Positions 18,675 to 26,274 of a DNA stretch of 44,521 nt are shown here, piece after piece; position 1 is the first letter of the stretch; each line of letters begins with the position of its first letter. The DNA comes from an uncultured Hungatella sp. (GTDB lineage: Bacteria; Bacillota; Clostridia; Lachnospirales; Lachnospiraceae). The position numbers and the translations under genes were made by a program. Location: positions 1-44,521 of the forward strand of contig CAMTAF010000015.1 of the NCBI GenBank assembly GCA_947066955.1, written 5' to 3'. The notes beneath the pieces were generated by a model that ran no database searches, was not told the DNA's origin, and saw only the letters and a list, made by a program, of their open reading frames with translations.

Positions 18675-19458
18675 AGCCAAGTATTTTTCTATAAATCCCA
18701 AGATCCTCATCCTTAAACACATTGAAGATCACCTTCATCCTGCTTCCCGTCTCCCTCTTGTACCCCCTCACTGTCTCCACGGCGATCTCGGCTGCCAGCT
18801 CGCCTGGAAAATGGAATTCTCCTGTGGAGATGCAGCAAAATGCCAGGCTCTCCAGATGATTCTCCTGGGCCAGCTCCAGGCAGGAGAGGTAACAGGAGGC
18901 CAGAAGCTTCTCGTCTTCTCTGGTCACTTTTCCTGAAATGATAGGGCCGACGGTGTGGATCACATACTGACACGGCAGGTTAAAAGCCGGCGTGATCTTC
19001 GCCCTCCCCGTCTCCTCCTCATACCCCTGCTGCTCCATCAGCCGGGCGCAGGCCAGGCGGAGCTGCATCCCGGAAAAGGTGTGGATACAGTTGTCGATAC
19101 AGCCGTGACATGGTGCATAGCACCCGGTCATCCCGCTGTTGGCGGCATTGACGATGGCGCCGCACCGCAGTGTGGTGATGTCCCCCTGCCACAGGAAGAT
19201 CCCCTCCTCCACAGGCTCCAGCTCCCTGACATCGGTGATCCCCTTTTTCTCTGTCTCTTTCTTAAGGTAGGCATCCTGCACCTTCAGAAATTCTTCTCCT
19301 ATAACCCCGGGCAGCCGGATATTCATGAGGGAGCGCAAAAGCTGTCTCTGTTCCTGCTGCCCCTTGGGTATCTCCAGCTTCCTCAGACGCGGCTGTTCCT
19401 TCAAAAGTTCATTTATGAGAAAACAGCGGCGCTGTTCCTGATCCATCTCCTTCTCCAT
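18673..19458 (-). CDS. Zinc-containing macrodomain protein-ADP-ribose hydrolase
   Basis: A 261-residue protein with an N-terminal helical extension (about 1-80) and a macro domain (about 85-260). The motif VNAANSGMTGCYAPCHGCIDNCIHTFSG combines the ADP-ribose-binding loop with the Cys/His zinc site of the zinc-dependent macrodomain group, whose members remove mono-ADP-ribose from proteins. HTVGPIISG and FCCISTGEFHFP are the other ligand loops. ATG 19458 has AAGGAG 6 nt upstream; an in-frame ATG at 19446 is less well placed. In other bacteria relatives sit next to a sirtuin ADP-ribosyltransferase, which is not present here. Confidence 0.9.
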   Translation of the reverse strand: MEKEMDQEQRRCFLINELLKEQPRLRKLEIPKGQQEQRQLLRSLMNIRLPGVIGEEFLKVQDAYLKKETEKKGITDVRELEPVEEGIFLWQGDITTLRCGAIVNAANSGMTGCYAPCHGCIDNCIHTFSGMQLRLACARLMEQQGYEEETGRAKITPAFNLPCQYVIHTVGPIISGKVTREDEKLLASCYLSCLELAQENHLESLAFCCISTGEFHFPGELAAEIAVETVRGYKRETGSRMKVIFNVFKDEDLGIYRKILG

Positions 19459-19517
19459 CCCTTTCTCCTTTCCTGTACTCTGTTTTGTTTTGAGATTATT
19501 ATAAACCGAGAATCCAC

Positions 19518-19565
19518 AAAAAGTAAGCAGGCACCTTTTTGTTGCCTGCTTACTTTTTGGTGACC
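19518..19565. repeat. 48-bp hairpin repeat, left copy
   Basis: AAAAAGTAAGCAGGCA pairs perfectly with TGCCTGCTTACTTTTT over 16 bp around a CCTTTTTGT loop, then GGTGACC. An identical copy lies at 20616-20663, on the other side of the Rpn-like gene. It also has the form of a bidirectional terminator. Confidence 0.9.
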
Positions 19566-19615
19566 TGCAATATAGGCCAGGAACCTGCTTTTAGATTCCC
19601 AGCCTATGTCTTCAT

Positions 19616-20440
19616 TTATGCAGTTCGTTCTGCGTTCAATTTCTTTACTTCGTCAAGAGGAAGTCCGGCGTATTCCGCAATTTTCTCAAGTGTCAACATT
19701 CCATCTGCCAACATTCTTTTGGCAGCCTCTTTTAAGGATTCATTTCTCATATCTTCCATCACTTTACACATTTCTTGAACTCCTTTCGGATTTTCTTTCA
19801 GATATCTTGTTCGTTCTGCCATCAGTTCAAAGTTCATATCATCTGCCTGGGTACAGTTAAAATCATGCATAAGTTTTCCCATATCCGATTCTCCACGGTA
19901 TTCACCATTTACATAAAGGATATGCTCCCCATCTTCAAAGGATTTACCCGTTGCAAGATTGATTCTCTCAATCGGATAACCTGCTTTTCCCTGACCATAA
20001 AAATCTTTTTCGATGATAAAGATTATATATGTATCCGGCAATTCTTTAAATTCCTGACCAGAATGGAGATTTTCTATATCCATCACACTGGAATGGTATC
20101 TTGCCCTGTGTGGATCTGCTCCCTTATCCTGCCTCTGAACTTCCAGATCATATTTCTTTCCAGTTGAATCCGTTCCATATGCATCCAAGCAGATAGAACG
20201 CGCGCCTGCCAGTCTTTTCATATCTTTCTGTGTTTCACAATCAGTGATAATTAAATCCTGTTTATCCGTAATAATGCGCAACACAAATTCAGCCAGTGGA
20301 ATATTATCTTTAAAAAGACAACGCATGAAATCATCATCGATTGGCCGTAATCCCCGTAAACGCTGCAAATCCTCCTGATGCTGCTGTTCTGTCACTGTCA
20401 ATCTCCCCACCTGCTTTCCCTTTCGTTTTCGTATCTCCAT
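19616..20440 (-). CDS. PD-(D/E)XK nuclease family transposase-like (Rpn-type) protein
   Basis: A 274-residue protein of the recombination-promoting-nuclease/PD-(D/E)XK transposase-like family common in Clostridia. The core has FMRCLFKDNIPLAEFVL, then LDAYGTDSTGKKYDLEVQRQD with the D-ExQ catalytic pattern (about 85-103), RYHSSVMDI and LPDTYIIFI. A C-terminal helical part ends with KIAEYAGLPLDEVKKL. ATG 20440 has a weak upstream site (AGGAAAG). It is bracketed by two identical 48-bp hairpins and repeat B, hinting at past movement, but it lacks target duplications that I can define. Confidence 0.8.
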   Translation of the reverse strand: MEIRKRKGKQVGRLTVTEQQHQEDLQRLRGLRPIDDDFMRCLFKDNIPLAEFVLRIITDKQDLIITDCETQKDMKRLAGARSICLDAYGTDSTGKKYDLEVQRQDKGADPHRARYHSSVMDIENLHSGQEFKELPDTYIIFIIEKDFYGQGKAGYPIERINLATGKSFEDGEHILYVNGEYRGESDMGKLMHDFNCTQADDMNFELMAERTRYLKENPKGVQEMCKVMEDMRNESLKEAAKRMLADGMLTLEKIAEYAGLPLDEVKKLNAERTA

Positions 20441-20532
20441 ACTACCATAAACTTTCCTGCTTTACAAGCTGGGAGCCAGCCCCTTCTTTGAAGAAACGCA
20501 AAAGCTGTACTCTATTCTGCAAATCCAATCAA

Positions 20533-20615
20533 GCAGAGGAGGCGTTTCCCCCTACTCGCCGCGCCGGGCCCCGGTCAGCTCTGCTGACAAACCTCTTCTC
20601 GGGGCCCGTGCGTAT
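20533..20615 (+). repeat. Dispersed repeat B, copy 2
   Basis: GAGGCGTTTCCCCCTACTCG followed by CGGGCCCCG...CGGGGCCCG with an inner GTCAGC/GCTGAC stem. It abuts the right copy of the 48-bp hairpin. Confidence 0.75.
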
Positions 20616-20663
20616 AAAAAGTAAGCAGGCACCTTTTTGTTGCCTGCTTACTTTTTGGTGACC
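20616..20663. repeat. 48-bp hairpin repeat, right copy
   Basis: Identical over 48 bp to 19518-19565, same orientation, 1098 bp apart. Sequence outside the 48 bp is unrelated. It ends 6 bp before the trxB stop, so it serves as the likely trxB terminator. Confidence 0.9.
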
Positions 20664-20669
20664 GCCCTC

Positions 20670-21749
20670 TCACGCCCGGGCCAGATACCTCTCCGCAGCC
20701 GTCACCCCGTTGGCCCCGTCCGCGGCAGCTGTGACGATCTGGCGGAGGGGCTTGGTCCGCACATCCCCTGCGGCAAAGATCCCGGGAACCGATGTCCTGG
20801 TATCCTCCCCTGCCTTGATATATCCCTGCTCCATGTCCACCAGGCCCTCAAATACCTGGCTGTTGGGGGTGATTCCCACGGCGATGAACACCCCCTGGAC
20901 AGGCAGCCGGGTATCCTCCCCTGTTTTCTTGTTCTTCAGCTTCAGGCTTTCCACCTTCATCTCACCCTGGATCTCCTCAACCACGGTGTCCCACAAGATC
21001 TGGATATTCTGCTGCCGGAACACGGTTTCCTGAAGGCTCCTGGCTCCCCTCAGCTCCCCTCTCCGGTGAATCAGATACACCTTTGCGCACATCCGCGACA
21101 GAAAGATGGCGTCTTCGAGAGCCACATCTCCGCCGCCCACCACGGCCACCTCCTTATTTCGGAAAAACGCTCCGTCGCAGGTGGCGCAGTAGGACACTCC
21201 CATGCCCGCCAGTTTCTCCTCCCCGGGCACTCCCAGCTTCCGGTGGCGGGCGCCTGTGGCGATGACCACGGCCCTGGCCCTGTAGGTGTTCTCCCCGCAT
21301 ATCACATTTTTTATAGAGGTATCTGCCGGCGTCTCTGGGGATTCCCCTGTCCGGCTGTCTGTGCTCAAGGCCTGTTTTTCCTTCCCGGCCTCCTCCCGCA
21401 GGTGCAGTTCCTCTGCCTCCAGGATTCCACCCTCCAGTTCCGCTGCCCTGAGAAGCTCTCCGTTTTCTTCATCCTGCCCTATGCCCAGCTCCACTCTCTC
21501 CACCTGGTCCGTGACAAACCGGACTCCCAGCTTATCCGCGTGCTCCCGGAATTTTGTCCCCAGGTCAAATCCGTTGATTCCCGGCAGGCCCGGATAGTTG
21601 TCTACCTCATAGGTCGTCAGCACCTGTCCTCCGCTCATCATATCTTTCTCGATCACCAGGGTATCCAGCCGGGCCCGCTGGGCATAGATCGCCGCCGACA
21701 GGCCTGCGGGGCCTGAGCCGATGATGATTAAGTCGTATAGATTCTCCAT
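20670..21749 (-). CDS. trxB: Thioredoxin-disulfide reductase with an unusual insertion
   Basis: FAD enzyme that passes NADPH electrons to thioredoxin. FAD motif GSGPAG (11-16), redox pair CATC (188-191) and NADPH motif GGGDVA (205-210) are all present, with the final AAGDVR and ITAAADG-like end. The 359-residue length exceeds the usual 300-320. The surplus is an acidic, low-conservation stretch at about 91-148, inside the FAD domain just before VVIATGARHRKLGVPG. The upstream TTG at 21770 is not used; ATG 21749 has GAGGTGG. Own promoter at 21807-21835. Confidence 0.92.
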   Translation of the reverse strand: MENLYDLIIIGSGPAGLSAAIYAQRARLDTLVIEKDMMSGGQVLTTYEVDNYPGLPGINGFDLGTKFREHADKLGVRFVTDQVERVELGIGQDEENGELLRAAELEGGILEAEELHLREEAGKEKQALSTDSRTGESPETPADTSIKNVICGENTYRARAVVIATGARHRKLGVPGEEKLAGMGVSYCATCDGAFFRNKEVAVVGGGDVALEDAIFLSRMCAKVYLIHRRGELRGARSLQETVFRQQNIQILWDTVVEEIQGEMKVESLKLKNKKTGEDTRLPVQGVFIAVGITPNSQVFEGLVDMEQGYIKAGEDTRTSVPGIFAAGDVRTKPLRQIVTAAADGANGVTAAERYLARA

Positions 21750-21806
21750 AATCTGCCACCTCATTTCCAAATATATTCCAAAAATAAATGATATCCTATA
21801 AAAAAC

Positions 21807-21835
21807 AGTATATACCGGTGAGAGCTGCTTTACAA
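21807..21835 (-). promoter_or_regulatory. Promoter of trxB
   Basis: Minus-strand TTGTAA (21835-21830), 17-nt spacer, TATACT (21812-21807), about 60 nt before the ATG. Confidence 0.6.
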
Positions 21836-21844
21836 CTCTTTATC

Positions 21845-21880
21845 CACAAAAAAATCCCCCGGATTGCCTGGATCCGGGGG
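21845..21880 (-). terminator. Terminator after the large flavin lipoprotein gene
   Basis: Perfect 9-bp stem CCCCCGGAT/ATCCGGGGG, loop of 7, then a run of seven T on the minus strand. Confidence 0.88.
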
Positions 21881-21919
21881 ACTTTTCTCTGTCTTTTGCC
21901 TGATTTTCCGGTTGAAAGA

Positions 21920-24376
21920 TTACTCTGCCGCAAAGGCCGCCGCGTTGGCTCCGGCCTCTCTTCCGGAGGTAAATGCCCAGCCCTGGGCGGCGCCGCCGTA
22001 TTTCACATACTCTTTCTTCTCTGTCAGCAGCACGCCGATGGTGTCGGTTCCCACCGCGTACAGACCCTCAATGGGGGTGGCGCCGTCTTCTTTAAGCACA
22101 CGCATCTGGGCATCCACGTCCAGGCCGCCGGCGGTGCTGTAGCACCAGGAAGCGCCTTTCACGGCATAGAACGGGCCTTCCCCGCCGATCCCCTTTTTGT
22201 AATGGGCTTCGCCCAGGTCTGCTCCCTCGGGGCTGTAGATCCTGTCCGCTTTCTCGATCTGCCCGTTGGCCTCCCCGGTCTCGCAGTAGGCGTTATAACC
22301 CTTTACGCTCTCTGCCAGCACGGCGCCATCCACACCGATCTGCTCCGCCAGCTCCTCGATGGTGTCGCCTTTGTACACCAGACCGTACTCCGCTGCCTTG
22401 TCCAGCACCTCGTAGATCTCCGGTATGGGGGTTGCCACGGGAACGCCACCCTGGTTGATAAACAGTCCTGTGCTTGCGTATTCAAATCCGTTTTCCTGCA
22501 CATCCTTGATCCTGGCGTCAGACCAGATGGAGTAAAATTCCGGTCCCGCTTTCCAGGGATCCATCATGGCAAGTCCGCTTTCGTCCGTAAATCGCTTTCC
22601 TTCCATGTTCACCGCCATGGTGTCCGGGGACAGCGCCATGACCATGGGGATGTCGTTGAGAGACCATGTGGCGGTGCGGTGTGTCCACATGTCGGTCTGG
22701 CCTTCGATCTTATTTACCGGATAGTCGTGCATCAGTACGGGAATCCCGCCGATGTGCACCATAGGGGGAACGCTGATGTTGTAAGTTCCTGCCCCTGCCT
22801 CCAGGGCCATCTCAATGGTCTTTCCGTCATTTTGAGCGCAGCCGTACAGGTTCCATGCCCCTTTCAGGGGATAATAGTCATTGGTAAGGTATTTCTCTTC
22901 CATCTCCGTGTTCCCGGCAAATCCGCCCCCTGCCAGGATCACCGCTTTGGCGCGGATGGTGTACTGGGTGCCGTCGGCTCCTTCCGCTTTCGCGCCCACC
23001 ACTTTTCCATCCTCCAAGATCAGCTCCGTTCCCTCTGTCTCTAAAAGATATTTTCCTCCGATCTCCTCATAGGCGTCCATCATCTTGTCAAAGAATCCGC
23101 CTACCACGGACTTGCTGGTGGTCTGGCCGTCAGAGCCTATAAATCCTTCGCCGTAGTAGCACACCACCTCATAGGGAGTCCCGAATCCCGGCACCGGCTG
23201 GGCGAACTCAAATCCAAGGTCCATGAGCCAGTCCAGGGTCTCGCCGGACTTGCCGATCATCACATCCACCAGTTCCTCCTTGGCGTCTCCCTCGGTGTAG
23301 CTCATCCAGTCTTCCTTAAATACCGCTGTGTCCACAAAGTCAGAACCTTTTTCCGCTACCATGCTGGGCGGGTTCACTGCCATGGGAGAGCTGGTGAGGG
23401 CGGAAGTGCCTCCGTACTTGCCAGCCTTGTCGATGCCCAGGACGCTCACCTTTGACGCGTCATTTCCCGCTGCCTCATACTGGGCCTGGGCCGCGCTCAT
23501 TGCCGCGGAAAATCCGGAACCGCCCATGCCGATCACCAGCACATCGGTCTCCAGCTCCTCCTTGGCCGTGCTTGCGGGTTCTTTTACATAAAATGCCTTC
23601 ACATCCGACTCTGCCCCTCCGGCCGCAGTGATTGCCTGGACAACAGCGGCCTCCGCGGCGGTCTTGATGGCATTGCTGGATACCGTGGCCCCGCAGATGG
23701 AATCCACGGTTACGGACTGGTTCTCGATCATCCTGGGGATCAGCAGATCAATGGCAGACTGAAGCACCGTAGCCGTCTCCCCGTTGTCCGGGTTCACCTC
23801 AATGGATTCGATCTTATCTTCGCTGACCGTCACACTGACCTCCAAGAGCTCTGCCTTGGCAAAGCCCTGGGCCTGGGCCGTGTAGGTTCCGGGAACCATC
23901 TTCACGCTGGCTATAGCGGTGCTTTCCTCTCCCCTTGCCTTGGAGAGGGCTTCCGCCGTCGCGGTCTGTATGGCTTTGCTGGTGACAGTGGCTCCGGCTA
24001 TCCCGTCAACCTCCGCGCTCTGGGCGGCTTTTATGGCCTCCGGCAGTTCCTCCACTGCCCTGCTGCCGATCCCGTCTGTCTCCTTGTTCCCCTCGATCAC
24101 CACGTCTGTGATGGACTCCGCGTCCACCTGGATGGTCACTGCCACATCGCCGCCAAAGCCCTGGGCCGTAACCGTGTAGGTTCCTGGAATATACGTCCCC
24201 TTTCCTGCTGTCTCGGCCTCTGTCTCAGCCGCCTGGGCTACCTCTGTTGTGGTTTCTGGAACTTTGGTCTCCGCCGGAGCCTGTGTGGAAACCGCCTCCT
24301 GCTGTGAGGAACAGCCGCCGGCAGCCGCGCAGACCGCCATGGTCAGTCCCAAAACTGTGGAAATCCGTTTTCTCAT
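21920..24376 (-). CDS. Lipoprotein flavin reductase with two FMN-binding domains and an FAD domain
   Basis: An 818-residue secreted protein: signal peptide ending at AAAGGC (C22, an atypical lipobox), Thr/Glu-rich linker, two FMN-binding domains with AGAT (Thr130) and CGAT (Thr231) in place of the usual SGAT, and an FAD_binding_2 domain beginning VLVIGMGGSGFSAAM (about 279-293). The FAD domain keeps GKRFTDES but has no Arg shortly after it, and has WCYSTAGGL where fumarate-reductase-like enzymes have a His, so the substrate is probably not fumarate. It sits downstream of a MerR-family regulator and a MerR-type promoter, so it is probably induced by a small molecule. ATG 24376 with GGGAGG 8 nt upstream. 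Confidence 0.85.
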   Translation of the reverse strand: MRKRISTVLGLTMAVCAAAGGCSSQQEAVSTQAPAETKVPETTTEVAQAAETEAETAGKGTYIPGTYTVTAQGFGGDVAVTIQVDAESITDVVIEGNKETDGIGSRAVEELPEAIKAAQSAEVDGIAGATVTSKAIQTATAEALSKARGEESTAIASVKMVPGTYTAQAQGFAKAELLEVSVTVSEDKIESIEVNPDNGETATVLQSAIDLLIPRMIENQSVTVDSICGATVSSNAIKTAAEAAVVQAITAAGGAESDVKAFYVKEPASTAKEELETDVLVIGMGGSGFSAAMSAAQAQYEAAGNDASKVSVLGIDKAGKYGGTSALTSSPMAVNPPSMVAEKGSDFVDTAVFKEDWMSYTEGDAKEELVDVMIGKSGETLDWLMDLGFEFAQPVPGFGTPYEVVCYYGEGFIGSDGQTTSKSVVGGFFDKMMDAYEEIGGKYLLETEGTELILEDGKVVGAKAEGADGTQYTIRAKAVILAGGGFAGNTEMEEKYLTNDYYPLKGAWNLYGCAQNDGKTIEMALEAGAGTYNISVPPMVHIGGIPVLMHDYPVNKIEGQTDMWTHRTATWSLNDIPMVMALSPDTMAVNMEGKRFTDESGLAMMDPWKAGPEFYSIWSDARIKDVQENGFEYASTGLFINQGGVPVATPIPEIYEVLDKAAEYGLVYKGDTIEELAEQIGVDGAVLAESVKGYNAYCETGEANGQIEKADRIYSPEGADLGEAHYKKGIGGEGPFYAVKGASWCYSTAGGLDVDAQMRVLKEDGATPIEGLYAVGTDTIGVLLTEKKEYVKYGGAAQGWAFTSGREAGANAAAFAAE

Positions 24377-24433
24377 GGTTTTTACCTCCCTTAGTATAAT
24401 CGTGGTATGTTATTTTTTTGTCAAACCATGATC

Positions 24434-24464
24434 ATTATAAACCGTGTGGCAGCCACACGGTCAA
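24434..24464 (-). promoter_or_regulatory. MerR-type promoter and operator
   Basis: Minus-strand -35 TTGACC (24464-24459), a long 19-nt spacer, -10 TATAAT (24439-24434). A perfect palindrome, ACCGTGTGG - CTG - CCACACGGT (24461-24441), fills the spacer. Overlong 19-20 bp spacers with a dyad inside are the hallmark of promoters activated by MerR-family regulators through DNA distortion. The upstream gene encodes a MerR-family protein and the downstream gene is the flavin reductase. The palindrome could also act as a weak hairpin after merR, but lacks a U-tract. Confidence 0.7.
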
Positions 24465-25336
24465 CTGGTTTTTGGGATTTTTTCCACAAAATTTTCTTTG
24501 GCCGCGCCCGGCAGCGGACCCTCCACCAGAATCCGGCATTTCAGAAGATAACGAACCTGATTTTTCGCCACCTCCCTGCAAAACAAGCTTCCTATGATAT
24601 CGCTTTTAATCTCATAGCCTCCCCTGTCCGCTTCCTCCAAAAGGGGATAAAAATCCTTCCAGCCAAGTTCGAAAGGCCTGTCTGTCACCAGAGACACGCA
24701 CAGGCTGTCCATGGCCGGCATCTCCTCAAGCCCTTCTTTGTCTCCTAAGTCCAAGAGTCCGGCCCGTTCTTTCAGCAGACAGATTCCCAGCCTGGACTTG
24801 AGACAGCTTTCCCTGCCATGGCCTTTGTACCTCTCTCTCCAGTCTTTTGGCAGGCAGTAATCAATAACAATGGATACCATGGGAAATAATTCCGCGAGCC
24901 TGGCAATCTGGCGCTGGGCCTCTTCCCCGGCATCGCAAAAAGCCCGGTATCCTGCCAGCCCCGGCTCTTTTGTCACGGTTTGATCACTGTTTAATTCCTG
25001 CTCTGTGTAGTGAAGGATCTCCCGGATCATGGCCAGCTGCTGTTCCAGCCCCGCCAAGGCGTTCTCCAACTCCTGCTCCCTCTCCCGGAGACGGAAGAAA
25101 AAATTCTCCATGGACATGGCGGTATTCCATTTCTTTACTTCTTTGAGGGGATTCCCCAGGGACGCTCCCAGGCGGTAAAACCACAGATCCAGAATATTGT
25201 CTCTGTCGTACTTGCGGTATCCTTTTTCCGTGACCTCCTTAGGGCTGATAAGCCCGATGTCCACATAGTGGCGGAGGGTCTCCGGCGTGATCCCGGCGTT
25301 TTTGCACAATTCACTTTTGGTGTACATGTTGTTCAT
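24461..25336 (-). CDS. MerR family transcriptional regulator
   Basis: A 291-residue regulator with an N-terminal winged helix-turn-helix (MYTKSELCKNAGITPETLRHY, GLISPKEVTEKGYRKY, about 4-70), a coiled-coil dimerisation helix (about 80-115, EREQELENALAGLEQQLAM), and a C-terminal effector domain of about 170 residues that I do not recognise. ATG 25336 with AGGG upstream is preferred; GTG at 25345 with GGGAG 6 nt upstream is possible. It is upstream of the 818-residue flavin reductase in the same direction with a MerR-type promoter between, so it probably controls that gene. Its own promoter (TTGCGT-17-TATACT) is at 25399-25427. Confidence 0.85.
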   Translation of the reverse strand: MNNMYTKSELCKNAGITPETLRHYVDIGLISPKEVTEKGYRKYDRDNILDLWFYRLGASLGNPLKEVKKWNTAMSMENFFFRLREREQELENALAGLEQQLAMIREILHYTEQELNSDQTVTKEPGLAGYRAFCDAGEEAQRQIARLAELFPMVSIVIDYCLPKDWRERYKGHGRESCLKSRLGICLLKERAGLLDLGDKEGLEEMPAMDSLCVSLVTDRPFELGWKDFYPLLEEADRGGYEIKSDIIGSLFCREVAKNQVRYLLKCRILVEGPLPGAAKENFVEKIPKTS

Positions 25337-25398
25337 GGCTATCACCCTGATCTCCCGGACACAACGTAATAACTTGTCTCTCGCTTTCCATTGCCCTC

Positions 25399-25427
25399 AG
25401 TATACTATGAAACCACCATCAACGCAA
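25399..25427 (-). promoter_or_regulatory. Possible promoter of merR
   Basis: Minus-strand TTGCGT (25427-25422), 17-nt spacer, TATACT (25404-25399). Weak -35, good -10. Confidence 0.4.
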
Positions 25428-25459
25428 CCCCTCAGCCTCTTCCGTCTCCGCCGAAAACG

Positions 25460-25468
25460 TGATATAAT
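25460..25468 (+). promoter_or_regulatory. Extended -10 promoter of the SDR gene
   Basis: TG-A-TATAAT at 25460-25468, about 75 nt before the ATG. No good -35 hexamer is visible, as is usual for extended -10 promoters. Confidence 0.45.
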
Positions 25469-25541
25469 AAGAGATGCGCTGATGCGCACGCAGGCCAGCA
25501 CCCTGGCGGGTATCTATCTATATCAAAAAAGGAGTGATCCT

Positions 25542-26273
25542 ATGGCCAGAAAAACCGTTCTGGTAACAGGCGCTTCCCGCGGCATCGGGAAAGCCATTGC
25601 AGTGAAATTTGCCAAAAAAAATTACAATGTGGTCATCAACTGCCTCCACAGCGAGGAGCGGCTGATGCAGACCAAAAAGGACATTGAATCTTATCAGGTT
25701 TCCTGTCTTGCTTTTATGGGGGATATGGGGGATCTGACGCAATGTGAAAAATTATTTGAACAGATCAGGAAGCGGTTCGGCACTCTGGAAGTGCTGGTAA
25801 ACAACGCGGGCATCTCTTACATCGGGCTTCTCCAGGACATGAAAAGCGAGGACTGGGACCGGATCATCCGCACCAATCTCACCTCGGTATTCAATCTGTG
25901 CAAGCTGGCTATCCCCGGCATGGTGGCTCAGAAGTACGGCAAGATCGTGAATATCTCCTCTGTATGGGGCAATGTGGGAGCCTCCTGCGAGGTGGCCTAC
26001 TCTGCCACCAAGGGCGGCATCAACGCCTTCACAAAGGCTCTGGCCAAAGAACTGGCACCCAGCGGCATCCAGGTGAACGCAGTGGCCTGCGGAGCCATTG
26101 ACACGGAGATGAACCAATTCCTGGAAGAGGACGAGCTCATCAGCCTGGTGGACGAAATTCCTGCCGGAAGGCTGGGGCGGGCGGAGGAAGTGGCGGATCT
26201 GGTGTACCACTTAGGCTACAAGGGTTCCTACCTGACAGGGCAGGTTATTGGGTTGGATGGAGGCTGGACGTAA
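25542..26273 (+). CDS. Short-chain dehydrogenase/reductase, FabG-like
   Basis: NAD(P)H-dependent oxidoreductase of 243 residues with the Rossmann motif TGASRGIG (9-16), NNAG (87-90), catalytic Ser140 and the YSATK pair Tyr153/Lys157, ending VIGLDGGWT like 3-oxoacyl-ACP reductases. Since it stands apart from fatty-acid genes the substrate is not certain. ATG 25542 behind AAGGAGTGATCC; the open frame to 25287 is upstream non-coding. The stop is 1 nt before the start of the phospholipase-like gene, so both are cotranscribed. Confidence 0.88.
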   Translation: MARKTVLVTGASRGIGKAIAVKFAKKNYNVVINCLHSEERLMQTKKDIESYQVSCLAFMGDMGDLTQCEKLFEQIRKRFGTLEVLVNNAGISYIGLLQDMKSEDWDRIIRTNLTSVFNLCKLAIPGMVAQKYGKIVNISSVWGNVGASCEVAYSATKGGINAFTKALAKELAPSGIQVNAVACGAIDTEMNQFLEEDELISLVDEIPAGRLGRAEEVADLVYHLGYKGSYLTGQVIGLDGGWT

Positions 26274-26274
26274 G

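Noticed and set aside
19518-20663. Complete insertion sequence
   Set aside because: No terminal inverted repeat plus target duplication of IS type could be defined; the bracketing copies are direct repeats of a hairpin.
24393-24424. Second promoter TTGACA-20-TATACT upstream of the large flavin reductase
   Set aside because: The start site would fall on the ribosome site at 24385-24390, so the upstream MerR-type promoter is preferred.
25287-25541. N-terminal extension of the SDR protein
   Set aside because: This frame covers the merR start and both promoters; the family start MARKTVLVTGAS has a perfect ribosome site.
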